A DNA stretch of 58,017 nt. It comes from Methylobacterium cerastii (GTDB lineage: Bacteria > Pseudomonadota > Alphaproteobacteria > Rhizobiales > Beijerinckiaceae). Numbering within the stretch: the first letter of the stretch is position 1; each line of letters opens with the position of its first letter. Positions 19,959 through 29,139 of the stretch are shown here, piece after piece. The position numbers and the translations under genes were made by a program. The notes beneath the pieces are model-generated. The model was not told the origin of the DNA and searched no databases. It saw only the letters and a list, made by a program, of their open reading frames with translations. The stretch is from assembly GCF_022179125.1 (NCBI RefSeq), contig NZ_BPQG01000022.1, forward strand, positions 1 through 58,017, given 5' to 3'.

Positions 19959-21062
19959 ATGTTCCTGTTCACCACGCCTTCGAGCCCCCAACCAGCCGCG
20001 GCGCCCCCGCGGGCTTTGGGCGCGCAAGGGACCTCGGGCGCGCAAGGCACTTCGGGCGCACAGGGCGGCGTGATCGACGCGATCCGCGACGGGGCGCAGA
20101 GCAGCGGCGTCGGCTTCGACTACCTGCTCGCCACCGCGCAACGCGAATCCGCCCTCGATCCCTCGGCCAGGGCCGGCACCTCGACCGCCACCGGCCTGTT
20201 CCAATTCATCGAGCAGACCTGGCTCGGGGTGATGAAGTCGGCCGGGCCGAAGCTCGGCCTCCAAACCTACGCCGACGCCATCGTGGCGCGGCCCGACGGC
20301 AGCTACACGGTCGCGGATGCCGGCCAGCGCCAGGCGATCCTCGACCTTCGGCGCGATCCCAAGATCGCCGCCTCGCTCGCGGGCGCCTTTACCCAGAAGA
20401 ACGGCGAGGCGCTCTCAGTGGCGCTCGGGCGCGAGCCGACCTCGGGCGACCTCTACGCCGCCCACGTACTCGGGGCGAAGGGCGCGACGACGCTGATCGC
20501 CGCCGCCCGCGCGACGCCGGACCGGGCCGCAGCCCTCGACATGCCTGAGGCGGCCGCCGCCAACCGCGGCCTATTCTACGACCGCACGGGCCGGCCGCGC
20601 ACCACCGCCGAACTCTATGCCAGCCTCTCGGCGGTGGGCTCAGGCCGCACGGCGCCGAGCGACGTCACAGGCCTCACGCAGAGCGTCGCGCTCGCCACGC
20701 CGCCGGCTGCGGCCAGCGCCTACGCCGCGATGGGCGGCGACCTGCGCACCCTGTTCCAGACCGACCGGCGCCAGGGCGCCCTCTCGGAGGGCGTCGCCAA
20801 ACTGTTCCAGGGCCGTGCGGCGGAGGCCGCCCGCCCGGCCCCGAGCTACTTCCCGCGCTCCGATTCGAGCCTCGATTCCACGGTGCCGGTCGCGGCGCTC
20901 GCCTCGGCCGACCCGGAGACCACCGGCGCCCTCGCCGTTGCGGTCCCGGCGGGCCGCGCGCTCGTCGACCCGCCGCTGCCGCCCCGCCGGCCCGCCGAAT
21001 TCGCCGCGCGCCTCGCGGCCAACCCCAACGCGTCGTTGTTCACGAACCGGAGCGGCCCATGA
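19959..21062 (+). CDS. Transglycosylase SLT-domain protein
   Basis: A 367-residue protein whose 50-180 region carries the lysozyme-like SLT fold: LLATAQRESALDPSA with the catalytic glutamate (Glu63), then TATGLFQFIEQTWLGVMK and LYAAHVLGAKGA. The N-terminus (MFLFTTPSSPQPAAAPP) has no obvious signal peptide and contains a twice-repeated GAQGTS. The C-terminal 170 residues are low complexity. Its TGA overlaps the ATG of the DUF2336 gene. Peptidoglycan cleavage is expected, perhaps to open space for an envelope machine. Confidence 0.85.
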   Translation: MFLFTTPSSPQPAAAPPRALGAQGTSGAQGTSGAQGGVIDAIRDGAQSSGVGFDYLLATAQRESALDPSARAGTSTATGLFQFIEQTWLGVMKSAGPKLGLQTYADAIVARPDGSYTVADAGQRQAILDLRRDPKIAASLAGAFTQKNGEALSVALGREPTSGDLYAAHVLGAKGATTLIAAARATPDRAAALDMPEAAAANRGLFYDRTGRPRTTAELYASLSAVGSGRTAPSDVTGLTQSVALATPPAAASAYAAMGGDLRTLFQTDRRQGALSEGVAKLFQGRAAEAARPAPSYFPRSDSSLDSTVPVAALASADPETTGALAVAVPAGRALVDPPLPPRRPAEFAARLAANPNASLFTNRSGP

Positions 21063-22576
21063 ACATCCGCCAGTTCCTCGCCTGCACCCAGTCCACCTCC
21101 GCCGGGCGCCGGGCCGAAGCCGCCTCGGCGCTGACGCGGGCCTACCTCTACGGCAACCTCGAGGCGGACGCCGCCTGGGAGGCCAAGACCGCGATCCTCG
21201 CCCTCCTCGACGACCCCGCGCCGGTGGTGCGCCGGGCCATGGCCGAGGCCTGCGCCGCCTCGGCCCGCGCCCCACGACCGCTGGTGGTGGCCTTGGCCTC
21301 CGACCAGACCGAGGTCGCCTGCCTGGTGCTGGCCTCCTCGCCGGTCCTCACCGACGCCGACCTCGTGGATGCGGCGGCGATGGGCTGCGAGACGATCCGC
21401 GCGACGATCGCGGCCCGCCACCACCTCTCGCACGCGGTCGCCGGAGCGCTGGCCGAGATCGGCGCCGCCGACACCCTCGCGGTGCTGGCGCGCAACCCGA
21501 CCGCGCGCATCACCACCGGCCGGATGCTGCGCATGGTCGAGCGCCACGGCGGCGACGCGACCTTGCGCGAGGCGCTGCTCGAGCGCGCCGACCTGCCGAT
21601 CGAGGTGCGCCACGCGGTCGGCGCACGGCTGGCGCGGAGCCTTTCGGCCTTCGTGACCGAGTGCGGCTGGCTCTCGGCCGACCGCAGCGCCCGGATGAGC
21701 CGCGAGGCCGGCGAGCGCAACGTGCTCGAGTTGTGCGAGGGCGCCGGCGCTGCCGCCACCGCGCGCATCGTCAAGCACCTGCGCACCACGGGCCAGCTCA
21801 ACGCCGGCCTGATCCTGCGGGCGATCCTCTCGGGGCAGATGGCGTTCGCGGAAACCGCGTTCGCCGACCTGACCGGCCTGGAGCACGCCCGCGTCGGGAC
21901 GCTGCTGCGCGAGCCGCGCGGGATCGCCGAGTTGCACCGCCGTTCCGGCCTCGCCGAAGCGCTGCTGCCGGCGGTGGTGGCCGCGCTCTCGGCCTGGCGC
22001 GAGGCCGCCGACGGCACCAGCACCTTGCGCGGCGTCGGCCTGTCGCGGCGCATGATCGAGCGGGCGATCACCGCCTGCGAGGACATGCCATTCTCTGAGA
22101 TGCAGGGCGTGATGGCGCTGCTGACGCGCTACGAGGCCGAGGCCGCGCGCGACGAGGCCCGCACCGTCGCCCGCGCTATCGCCGAGGAGGCTCTGGCTCG
22201 CGAGGCTGCCCGCCGCGAGGCGGACGAGGCCGAGGCGGCCTGGCGCGCGGCGCAGCACGCGGTCGCGCGCGACGTCGAGCCCTACGACGGTGCCGAGGCG
22301 ACGGCGCCGGACCACCTCGCCATCGATCCGCGCGACCGCATCGGCGACCGGTATCTGTGGGATGGCGCATTCCCGGAGGCGGACCTCTTCGCCGAGCGCG
22401 AGCGGCGCACCGACCCGGTCGGCGCCATCCTCGACGCGCTGCCCGAAGCGATCCTGGCGAGTTTCCGCGAGGAGCAGGAGCGCGTCCGCCTCGCCGCCGA
22501 CGCCGAGGCTGTGCTCGATGCCCGGCCCGATATCGACGGGGACGAGGTCTTGGAGCGCGGGCGCCTCGCGGCCTGA
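21059..22576 (+). CDS. DUF2336 domain protein
   Basis: A 505-residue, alpha-helical, HEAT-like protein: LLDDPAPVVRRAMAEACAAS, then VACLVLASSPVLTDADLV, AARHHLSHAVAGALAEIG and LARNPTARITTGRMLRMVERHGGD. This matches DUF2336, an alphaproteobacterial family without established biochemistry. The C-terminal third has an acidic coiled-coil-like run rich in EAAR (near residues 350-400). It overlaps the transglycosylase gene by four bases, so the two are translationally coupled and probably work together. Confidence 0.88.
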   Translation: MNIRQFLACTQSTSAGRRAEAASALTRAYLYGNLEADAAWEAKTAILALLDDPAPVVRRAMAEACAASARAPRPLVVALASDQTEVACLVLASSPVLTDADLVDAAAMGCETIRATIAARHHLSHAVAGALAEIGAADTLAVLARNPTARITTGRMLRMVERHGGDATLREALLERADLPIEVRHAVGARLARSLSAFVTECGWLSADRSARMSREAGERNVLELCEGAGAAATARIVKHLRTTGQLNAGLILRAILSGQMAFAETAFADLTGLEHARVGTLLREPRGIAELHRRSGLAEALLPAVVAALSAWREAADGTSTLRGVGLSRRMIERAITACEDMPFSEMQGVMALLTRYEAEAARDEARTVARAIAEEALAREAARREADEAEAAWRAAQHAVARDVEPYDGAEATAPDHLAIDPRDRIGDRYLWDGAFPEADLFAERERRTDPVGAILDALPEAILASFREEQERVRLAADAEAVLDARPDIDGDEVLERGRLAA

Positions 22577-22643
22577 CCTGCGGAGATACGGATCGCGGGC
22601 GCCCGCCGACAGGCTCGCGGATCGCATTCGATCCCAGACCACT

Positions 22644-22763
22644 CCCGTCATCCCGGGGCTGCGCAGCAGAGCCCGGGGTCCAGAGCCGCCGACGGTGCCA
22701 GGCGCGATCTCGACCTGCGAGTCTGGATTTCGGGCTCGCCTCCGGCGCCCCGGAATGAGGGGG
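22644..22763 (+). repeat. 120-bp dispersed palindromic repeat, copy A
   Basis: Begins near CCCGTCATCCCGGGGCTGCG and ends near CCCCGGAATGAGGGGG, with near-palindromic ends (GTCAT.CCGGGG.../...CCCCGGAATGA). Its outer ~50 bp at each end matches the reverse complement of 39245-39380, while the centre differs. It lies in the 355-bp gap between the DUF2336 and serS genes, which otherwise shows no gene. Typical REP/MITE-like intergenic repeat. Confidence 0.8.
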
Positions 22764-22931
22764 TGGGTTTCGGCAGCGGGCGCCGCGAAACGCCACGTTT
22801 CGATCCCCTGACCGGACGCAGCCTGGATCGCGCCCAGTACGGACGCGCGGGCGCTCCTTCGCCCGCCGCAGCCTTGTCGCGCGCGGAGCGATGCTGCAAA
22901 GCGTGCCCGTCCGCACGACCCGAGCCAGCCC

Positions 22932-24329
22932 ATGCACGACATCCGCGCCATCCGGGACAACCCGGAAGCCTTCGACCGCGACCTTTCCCGTCGCGGCCTC
23001 GGCCCGCTTTCGGCCGAGCTGATCGCGCTGGACGACGCCCGCAAGGCGGCCGTCTCGGCGGCGCAGGAGAACCAGGAGCGCCGCAACGCCCGCGCCAAGG
23101 AGATCGGCGCGGCCAAGAAGGCGAAGGACGAGGCCCGTGCGGCCGAATTGATGGCCGAGGTCGCCGGCCTGAAGGAGGCCGCGCCGACGCTCGAGAAGGC
23201 GCAGACCGAGGCCGCCAAGACCCTCGACGACCGGCTTGCCGCAATCCCGAACCTCCCGAAAGCCGACGTGCCCGAGGGCGCCGACGAGCACGGCAACGTC
23301 GAATACCGCCGCTTCGCCTCCGCCCGCGCGGAACTGCCTGAGGGCCGCCAGCACTTCGAACTCGGCGAGTCGCTCGGCCTGATGGACTTCGAGGCCGCCA
23401 CCAGGATCTCCGGCTCGCGCTTCGTGGTGCTTAAGGGCCAGATCGCCCGACTGGAGCGGGCGCTGGGTCAGTTCATGCTCGACCTACACACGCAGGAGCA
23501 CGGCTATCTCGAGGTAGCGCCACCGATCCTGGTGCGCGACGAAGCGATGTTCGGTACAGCGCAGTTGCCGAAATTTCGAGATGATCAGTTTGCTGTCAAC
23601 GATGGCTCTACGATCGAAGATCTTCGTAGAAGTGTCGGTTCGCTAATCGCGACTGCGGACGACGGACGGAAGGCCACCGACTTCATATCATCCGGCGTAC
23701 AGGACTGGATCGATCAAAGTTCGCGTTGGCTCATCCCCACAGCCGAAGTCCCGCTCACCAACCTCGTCCGCGAATCCATCCTCGCCGAGGACGAACTGCC
23801 CCTGCGCTTCACCGCCCTCACGCCCTGCTTCCGCGCGGAGGCCGGGGCGGCGGGGCGCGACACCCGCGGGATGCTGCGGCAGCACCAGTTCAACAAGGTC
23901 GAGCTGGTCTCGATCACCGCGCCCGAGAAGTCGACCGAGGAGCACGAGCGCATGCTGTCCTGTGCGGAGGCCGTGCTGAAGAAGCTCGACCTGCCGTTCC
24001 GCACGATGACGCTCTGCACCGGCGACATGGGCTTCGCCAGCCAGAAGACCTACGACATCGAGGTCTGGATGCCGGGGCAGAAGACGTTCCGCGAGATCTC
24101 GTCCTGCTCGGTCTGCGGCGATTTTCAGGCGCGACGGATGAACGCCCGGCACCGTAAGGACGGCAAGCCCGCCTTCGTGCATACCCTGAACGGATCGGGC
24201 GTCGCGGTCGGCCGCGCGCTGATCGCGGTGATGGAGAACTACCAGAACCCGGACGGCAGCGTCACGATCCCGTCCGCGCTCGCGCCCTACATGGGCGGCC
24301 TCAACCGGATCGAAGGGCAGGCCACGTAA
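22932..24329 (+). CDS. serS: Seryl-tRNA synthetase with an AT-rich internal insertion
   Basis: Charges tRNA-Ser. It has the N-terminal coiled-coil arm (residues ~30-105), motif 2 ([24 protein letters not shown] in parts), and motif 3 near [18 protein letters not shown]. At 465 residues it is about 35-40 longer than usual. The excess lies between [10 protein letters not shown] (211-220) and [14 protein letters not shown] (266-279), a spot normally spanned by only a few residues. That stretch (about nt 23570-23720) uses conspicuously AT-richer codons. The frame is open throughout. The TAA stop overlaps the surE ATG. Confidence 0.95.
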   Translation: MHDIRAIRDNPEAFDRDLSRRGLGPLSAELIALDDARKAAVSAAQENQERRNARAKEIGAAKKAKDEARAAELMAEVAGLKEAAPTLEKAQTEAAKTLDDRLAAIPNLPKADVPEGADEHGNVEYRRFASARAELPEGRQHFELGESLGLMDFEAATRISGSRFVVLKGQIARLERALGQFMLDLHTQEHGYLEVAPPILVRDEAMFGTAQLPKFRDDQFAVNDGSTIEDLRRSVGSLIATADDGRKATDFISSGVQDWIDQSSRWLIPTAEVPLTNLVRESILAEDELPLRFTALTPCFRAEAGAAGRDTRGMLRQHQFNKVELVSITAPEKSTEEHERMLSCAEAVLKKLDLPFRTMTLCTGDMGFASQKTYDIEVWMPGQKTFREISSCSVCGDFQARRMNARHRKDGKPAFVHTLNGSGVAVGRALIAVMENYQNPDGSVTIPSALAPYMGGLNRIEGQAT

Positions 24330-25093
24330 TGCGCATTCTCGTCACCAACGACGACGGCATCCACGCGCCGGGCCTGGAAACGCTGGAGGGTATCGCCCGG
24401 ACGCTGTCCGACGACGTCTGGGTGGTGGCGCCCGAGACCGACCAGTCCGGCGTCTCGCACTCGCTGTCGCTGAACGACCCGCTGCGCTTGCGCCACATCT
24501 CCGAGAAGCGCTTCGCGGTGAAGGGCACGCCGTCCGATTGCGTGATCCTCGGCGTGCGCCACATCCTGGCCGACCACGGCCCGGACCTCGTGCTGTCGGG
24601 GGTCAACCGCGGCCAGAACGTCGCCGAGGACGTGACCTATTCCGGCACCATCGCCGCCGCGATGGAGGGCACGATCCTCAACGTGCGCTCGATCGCCATG
24701 TCCCAGGCCTACGGGATCGGCGGCCGCGGGAACCTGAAATGGCAATGCGCCGCCCACCACGGCCCGATCGTCGTGAAGAAGATCCTGGAGACCGGGATCG
24801 AGCCGGGCATCGTGATCAACGTCAACTTCCCCGATTGCGAGCCCGACGAGGTCGCCGGCATCGCGGTGGCGGCGCAGGGCCAGCGCAACCAGGCGCTGCT
24901 CGCCATCGACGCGCGCACCGACGGGCGCGGCAACCCGTATTTCTGGCTCGCCTTCGCCAAGGCGCGGTTCGAGCCGGGCAACGGCTCCGACCTCAAGGCC
25001 ATCGCCGAGAAGCGCATCTCGGTGACGCCGTTGCGCCTCGACCTCACCGACGAGCCGACGCTGACGCGCTTCGCGCAGGCTTTCGCGGAGTAG
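24329..25093 (+). CDS. surE: 5'/3'-nucleotidase SurE
   Basis: Metal-dependent phosphatase acting on nucleoside monophosphates, linked to stress survival. The 254-residue protein starts [15 protein letters not shown] with the metal-binding Asp8-Asp9 pair, followed by PETDQSGVSHSLSLNDPL and LSGVNRGQNVAEDVTYSGT. Its ATG overlaps the serS stop (TAATG at 24327-24331). The surE-pcm association seen across proteobacteria is kept here, with a hydrolase gene inserted between them. Confidence 0.95.
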   Translation: MRILVTNDDGIHAPGLETLEGIARTLSDDVWVVAPETDQSGVSHSLSLNDPLRLRHISEKRFAVKGTPSDCVILGVRHILADHGPDLVLSGVNRGQNVAEDVTYSGTIAAAMEGTILNVRSIAMSQAYGIGGRGNLKWQCAAHHGPIVVKKILETGIEPGIVINVNFPDCEPDEVAGIAVAAQGQRNQALLAIDARTDGRGNPYFWLAFAKARFEPGNGSDLKAIAEKRISVTPLRLDLTDEPTLTRFAQAFAE

Positions 25094-25215
25094 GTCCTCC
25101 GTAAGCTCCGACGGTGTTCTTCCCGTCCCTCGCCCTCATCCTGCGGTGGAGGGACGGGGAGCAGGCCGATCGACCCGGCGGAGCGGTCACGTCCCAAAGC
25201 GGAGCTCCCTTCCCC

Positions 25216-25908
25216 ATGAGCCTCGTCCTCATCCCCGGCTACATGGCCGACGCCAGCCTGTGGGACGACATGGCCGAGGCGCTGGCGCCGGCCGGCCCGA
25301 TCCACCACGCGAGCCTCACCCACGACGATACGATCCCCGAGATGGCGCGGCGGCTGCTCGCCGAGGCGCCGCCGCGCTTCGTGCTCGTCGGGTTCTCGAT
25401 GGGCGGCTACGTCGCCCGCGAGGCGACGCGGCTCGCGCCGGAGCGGGTGCGCGGGCTGGTCCTGGTCGCGACCTCATCGCGCTCCGACTCCCGGCAGCAG
25501 GCGGTGGCCAAGCGCCTCGCGATCGAGGGCGTCGAGGCCGGGGGGTTCGGAGGCCTGAGCCGGGCGGCGGCCGCCGCCTCGGTGCACCCCGACCGAGCCG
25601 GCGACGCGGCGCTGATCGAGCGCATCCGCGCGATGGGGCGGCGCCTCGGGCGCGAGACCTTCCTGCGCCAGTCCCGGCTGCAACGCGTCGGCGACGAGGG
25701 CCGGCTCGGCGCCATCACCTGCCCGGCCCTGGTGATCGCTGCGGGCCGCGATCGCCTGCGCAGCGTCGCAGAATCGGAGGAGCTGCGTGACGGCATCAGG
25801 GGCGCAACGATGGCGGTCGTCGCGGAGGCCGGCCACATGCTGCCGATCGAGGCGCCGGACGCCCTGGCGGCGCTGATCCTCGCCTGGCTCCGCGACCTGC
25901 CACCATGA
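25216..25908 (+). CDS. Alpha/beta hydrolase
   Basis: A 230-residue hydrolase: LIPGYMADASLWDDM is the oxyanion-loop region, VLVGFSMGGYVA holds the nucleophile Ser61, AAGRDRL provides the acid, and AEAGHMLPIEAPDAL the histidine. The triad is complete. Substrate unknown; esterase or lactonase activity are possibilities. The ATG at 25216 fits the family start. Its stop overlaps the methyltransferase start (ATGA at 25905-25908). Confidence 0.88.
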   Translation: MSLVLIPGYMADASLWDDMAEALAPAGPIHHASLTHDDTIPEMARRLLAEAPPRFVLVGFSMGGYVAREATRLAPERVRGLVLVATSSRSDSRQQAVAKRLAIEGVEAGGFGGLSRAAAAASVHPDRAGDAALIERIRAMGRRLGRETFLRQSRLQRVGDEGRLGAITCPALVIAAGRDRLRSVAESEELRDGIRGATMAVVAEAGHMLPIEAPDALAALILAWLRDLPP

Positions 25909-26573
25909 CCGGGCCGGACGACGAACGCGACGGCGCGGGGCTAAGCGGCCATGACGGCCTCGGCGGGGCGATCGAGAATGCGGCCTTCGTGCTGGCGCTT
26001 CGCGGGCGCGGCACCCGCGACACGGCGGTGCTGCGGGCAATGGAGCAGGTGCCGCGGGCAGCCTTCGCGCCTGCCGCGTACCGACACCTCGCCCGGCGCG
26101 ACCTGCCGCTGCCGCTGCCCTGCGGGGCGGCGATGACCGCTCCGAGCACGGTGGCGACGATGCTGGCGCTGCTGAGGGTCGAGGCGGGGATGCGCATCCT
26201 CGAGATCGGCACCGGGTCCGGCTACGTCACGGCGCTGCTGCTGCAGCTCGGCGCCGAGGCCGTGACGAGCCTGGAGCGCTACGCGACGCTGGTGGCCCAG
26301 GCGCGCGCGAACCTCGGCGGACGGGTCCGGATCGTCCAGGGCGATGGCCTCGCCGAGATGGAAGAGGGCGGATTCGACCGCATCCTCGTCAACGGCGCCG
26401 TGTCGGCGCCCCCGCCCGGCTGGGGCGCGGCGCTGAACCCGGGCGGGCGCCTCGTCGCCGGATCGGAAGGCGGGCTGATGGTGGCCGAGCCGCGCGGGCA
26501 GGGCCTCGCCATCGAGCCGGGACCGCGGCTGCGCCTCGCGCCGCTGGTGCCGGGGCGGGCGGTCGCGCTTTAA
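25905..26573 (+). CDS. pcm: Protein-L-isoaspartate O-methyltransferase
   Basis: Repairs isoaspartyl residues in aged proteins using SAM. The 222-residue protein shows VPRAAFAPAAYRHLA, the substrate segment AMTAPSTVATML, and SAM motif I ILEIGTGSGYVTALLLQLG. The C-terminal NPGGRLVAG block is also family-typical. It overlaps the hydrolase gene by four bases and closes the serS-surE-hydrolase-pcm set. The N-terminal 25 residues are glycine-rich and not conserved. Confidence 0.9.
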   Translation: MTGPDDERDGAGLSGHDGLGGAIENAAFVLALRGRGTRDTAVLRAMEQVPRAAFAPAAYRHLARRDLPLPLPCGAAMTAPSTVATMLALLRVEAGMRILEIGTGSGYVTALLLQLGAEAVTSLERYATLVAQARANLGGRVRIVQGDGLAEMEEGGFDRILVNGAVSAPPPGWGAALNPGGRLVAGSEGGLMVAEPRGQGLAIEPGPRLRLAPLVPGRAVAL

Positions 26574-26764
26574 CCAAACCCGTTCACCGCCACGATGACG
26601 GTAAGCATTCCTAAGCGGCGATTCGAAGAGTGAAATGGTGCTCGCGCGGCCGTGAACGTGGTGAACGGGAACGGTTGTTTAACCTGAATCCGGCTTTCAT
26701 GGGCTCATCAAGTTGCGTCAGGCAAACGGGTGCGTCGATGCGGGTTCGCGGGACTGGTCGGAGG

Positions 26765-28180
26765 ATGAAGACGCTGTCGCGCTTCGCTCTCATCGGAGTT
26801 ATCGGCAGCGGTGCCGCCGCCTGCTCGTCGGACGCATCGCGTCTCGACAACCCCTTCACAAATCCGTTCGCCTCGAACATGGCGAGCGAGCCGGCGGCGA
26901 CGGGGAGCCTGCCGGACATGCCGTCGGCGCCGCCGATCCGCACCGGCCGGATCCAGTCCGAGGCGCTCGGCGCACCGATGGCGATCTCGCCCCGGCCCGG
27001 CCCGGTGGCCGCCCGCGTGCCGACCCAGCCGATGGCGCAGACCACCCGCGTCGCCTCCACCGGCAACCCCGGCTGGAACGCGCAGGGCGGCACCACCATC
27101 ACCGTCGCCCCGAACGACAGCCTCAATCAGATGTCGACGCGCTTCGGCGTGCCGGCCTCGGCGATCCTGTCGGCCAACGGCTTGACCAATGCGAGCCAGG
27201 TGACGCCCGGCCGCCAGCTCGTCATCCCGGTCTACAGCGCCTCGGGCATGAACCCGGCGGCGGCCCCGATGACGGCGCGGGCCGTTCCCGCCGCCCCCTC
27301 GGAGCGGATCAAGGCCGCCGAGACCAAGCGCCAGGATGACGCCAAAGACGCGGCGAAGGCCGAGGCCAAGCGCAAGGAAGCGGCCAAGGAGGCGCAGAAG
27401 GAGGCCGAGGCCAAGAAGCTCGCCGACAAGCGCGCCGATGAGAAGGCCCGCAAGGAGGTCGCCGCCAAGGAGGCGGACGCTAAGAAGCACCATGTCCGCC
27501 CCGGCCAGGTCGCCAAGGCCGACGCGAAGCCCGACGCCAAGACGGACACCAAGGCCGACGTGAAGGCAGAAGCCGCGCGCAAGACCGAGGCCGAGGCCAA
27601 GCAGGCCAAGGCGGATGCCGCCAAGGACGCGGCGAAGAAGGTCGCCGAGGCCAAGGCCACCAAGGCGGCGTCCGAGAAGGCCGCCGCCGACAAGGTGGCT
27701 TCGGACAAGGCCGCGTCGGAGAAGGTTGCCGCCAAGCCGGAGCCGGCGAAGGCCGTCGCGACCGCGAAGGTCGAGCCCGCCAGCACCGGCTCGGTCGCCG
27801 CCGCGGCGGCGGACCAGACCTTCCGCTGGCCCGCCAAGGGCCGGGTGATCTCGGGCTACGGCTCCTCCGGCAACGAGGGCATCAACATCGCGGTGCCCGA
27901 GGGCACGTCGGTGAAGGCCGCCGAGGACGGCACCGTCGCCTATGCCGGCTCGGACGTGAAGGGCTACGGCAAGCTCGTGCTGGTGCGCCATGCCAACGGC
28001 TACGTGTCGGCCTACGCCCACAACGGCGAGCTCGACGTGAAGCCCGGCGAGAAGGTGAAGCGCGGCCAGACGATCGCCAAGTCCGGCGCGTCCGGCAACG
28101 TGACCTCGCCCCAGCTGCATTTCGAGATCCGCAAGAGCGGCGCACCGATCGATCCGATGTCGCAGCTCGCGAGCAACTGA
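26765..28180 (+). CDS. LysM/LytM lipoprotein, NlpD-like murein hydrolase activator
   Basis: A 471-residue envelope protein. A lipoprotein-like signal ends at GSGAAAC (Cys20). A LysM domain covers about 110-157 (TITVAPNDSLNQMSTRFGVP ... PGRQLVIPVY). A long Lys/Ala/Glu-rich helical linker runs from about 177 to 345, and a LytM/M23 domain fills the C-terminus. The first metal histidine is replaced (NEGINIAV instead of HxGxD) and the last motif reads SPQLHFEI, so it is degenerate and probably activates amidases rather than cutting peptidoglycan. Alternative start at 26738. Confidence 0.85.
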   Translation: MKTLSRFALIGVIGSGAAACSSDASRLDNPFTNPFASNMASEPAATGSLPDMPSAPPIRTGRIQSEALGAPMAISPRPGPVAARVPTQPMAQTTRVASTGNPGWNAQGGTTITVAPNDSLNQMSTRFGVPASAILSANGLTNASQVTPGRQLVIPVYSASGMNPAAAPMTARAVPAAPSERIKAAETKRQDDAKDAAKAEAKRKEAAKEAQKEAEAKKLADKRADEKARKEVAAKEADAKKHHVRPGQVAKADAKPDAKTDTKADVKAEAARKTEAEAKQAKADAAKDAAKKVAEAKATKAASEKAAADKVASDKAASEKVAAKPEPAKAVATAKVEPASTGSVAAAAADQTFRWPAKGRVISGYGSSGNEGINIAVPEGTSVKAAEDGTVAYAGSDVKGYGKLVLVRHANGYVSAYAHNGELDVKPGEKVKRGQTIAKSGASGNVTSPQLHFEIRKSGAPIDPMSQLASN

Positions 28181-28207
28181 GCGTCAGGCCTCTGCACCAA
28201 GTCGGAG

Positions 28208-28232
28208 GGCGGCCCGCGAGGGCCGCCTTTTT
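28208..28232 (+). terminator. Rho-independent terminator after the LytM gene
   Basis: A perfect 8-bp stem (28208-28215 with 28220-28227), a GCGA tetraloop and TTTTT, beginning 28 bp after the stop. It also lies between the convergent LytM and YidB-like genes. Confidence 0.9.
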
Positions 28233-28237
28233 CCGTT

Positions 28238-28591
28238 TCAGCTGCTCGGCGTCTGGAGCGTCCCGTTGGGGCTGTGGTGATCGACCGCCGCGGGGAGCAC
28301 CTTCGCCAGCACCGCCAGGACCTGGTCGGTCGGGATGCCGAGCTTGTCTGCGATCCGGCGGACCTGCTCGTTGTCCATCACCTTGCGCAGGTCCTCCGCC
28401 GTGATCGGCTCGTTCGCGCCGCGGCCGAGCCAGGAATTCACCTGGGCGGCGTAGCCCGAATTCTGGAGCTGGCTCAGAAGGCCCTGGAGGCCGCCCGGCA
28501 GCACACGCTCGATTATCGAGGGTAGCGCCTCGATGGCGGCCTGGCCAAGGCTACCGTCGAGGGCGTTCTTCAGGGTGTCGAACAGGCTCAT
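28238..28591 (-). CDS. YidB/DUF937 family protein (copy 1)
   Basis: A 117-residue protein of the YidB/DUF937 family: MSLFDTLKNALDGSLGQAAIEALPSIIERVLPGGLQGLLSQLQ, then GYAAQVNSWLGRGANEPITAEDL and VLPAAVDHHSPNGTL. Function unknown. It is one of two tandem, related genes; the second copy lies 48 bp upstream on the same strand, both downstream of a DUF815 ATPase gene. Confidence 0.88.
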   Translation of the reverse strand: MSLFDTLKNALDGSLGQAAIEALPSIIERVLPGGLQGLLSQLQNSGYAAQVNSWLGRGANEPITAEDLRKVMDNEQVRRIADKLGIPTDQVLAVLAKVLPAAVDHHSPNGTLQTPSS

Positions 28592-28639
28592 CGCTCAGGC
28601 TCCTCGCCGAATCGCGCGCACTCTAGCCGGCAGCAGGGA

Positions 28640-29020
28640 TCAGGCCACCTGCGTCGAGAATTGCCGCTGCGGCGCAAGGGTGCCGTCCCGGCTCTGCCGG
28701 TCGACGGCGCCGGGCAGGAACTCGGCCAGGGCCGTGGGCACCCGGGCCTCCGGGACGCCGAGATCGGCGGCGAAGCGCGTCAGCGCCTCCGGCGAGAGCA
28801 AGGCGGCGTAGGCGCCCGCGGGCAGGGCGACGTTGGCGCCCGATCCGAGCCAGGAGGAGACCGCCGCGCCGTGGCCGGCCTCGCGGAGCCTGTCGAGGAA
28901 GGCCGGAAGGCCGCCGGGGTGGACCTTGGCGAAGGCCATCGGCAGCCCGTCTCCGCCGATAGCATCAATGCGTGCCTCGGCGCGAGCGAGCGCGTCCCGG
29001 AACATGTCGAACAACCCCAT
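28640..29020 (-). CDS. YidB/DUF937 family protein (copy 2, diverged)
   Basis: A 126-residue relative of the neighbouring gene: HPGGLPAFLDRLREAGHGAAVSSWLGSGANVALPAGAY and FLPGAVDRQSRDGTLAPQ align with the same blocks of copy 1 (PGGLQGLLSQLQNSGYAAQVNSWLGRGAN; VDHHSPNGTL). The ATG at 29020 begins MGLFDMFRDAL, matching MSLFDTLKNAL. It is more diverged and has lost the acidic central segment. A local duplication is the likely origin. Confidence 0.8.
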   Translation of the reverse strand: MGLFDMFRDALARAEARIDAIGGDGLPMAFAKVHPGGLPAFLDRLREAGHGAAVSSWLGSGANVALPAGAYAALLSPEALTRFAADLGVPEARVPTALAEFLPGAVDRQSRDGTLAPQRQFSTQVA

Positions 29021-29139
29021 GACGTCAGCCCATCCCCCAACAGCCGTCCGCCGGAAGGCGGAGAGCATCGAGGATGCAAGCTCGGGCGCAGGCGACACAC
29101 GACAAGCACCTGCGGCGACGAAGCGAAAAAGAATAGCGC

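Noticed and set aside
26630-26764. An N-terminal extension of the LysM/LytM protein from GTG 26630
   Set aside because: It would place about 45 basic residues before the lipoprotein signal; starts at 26765 or 26738 fit an exported protein.
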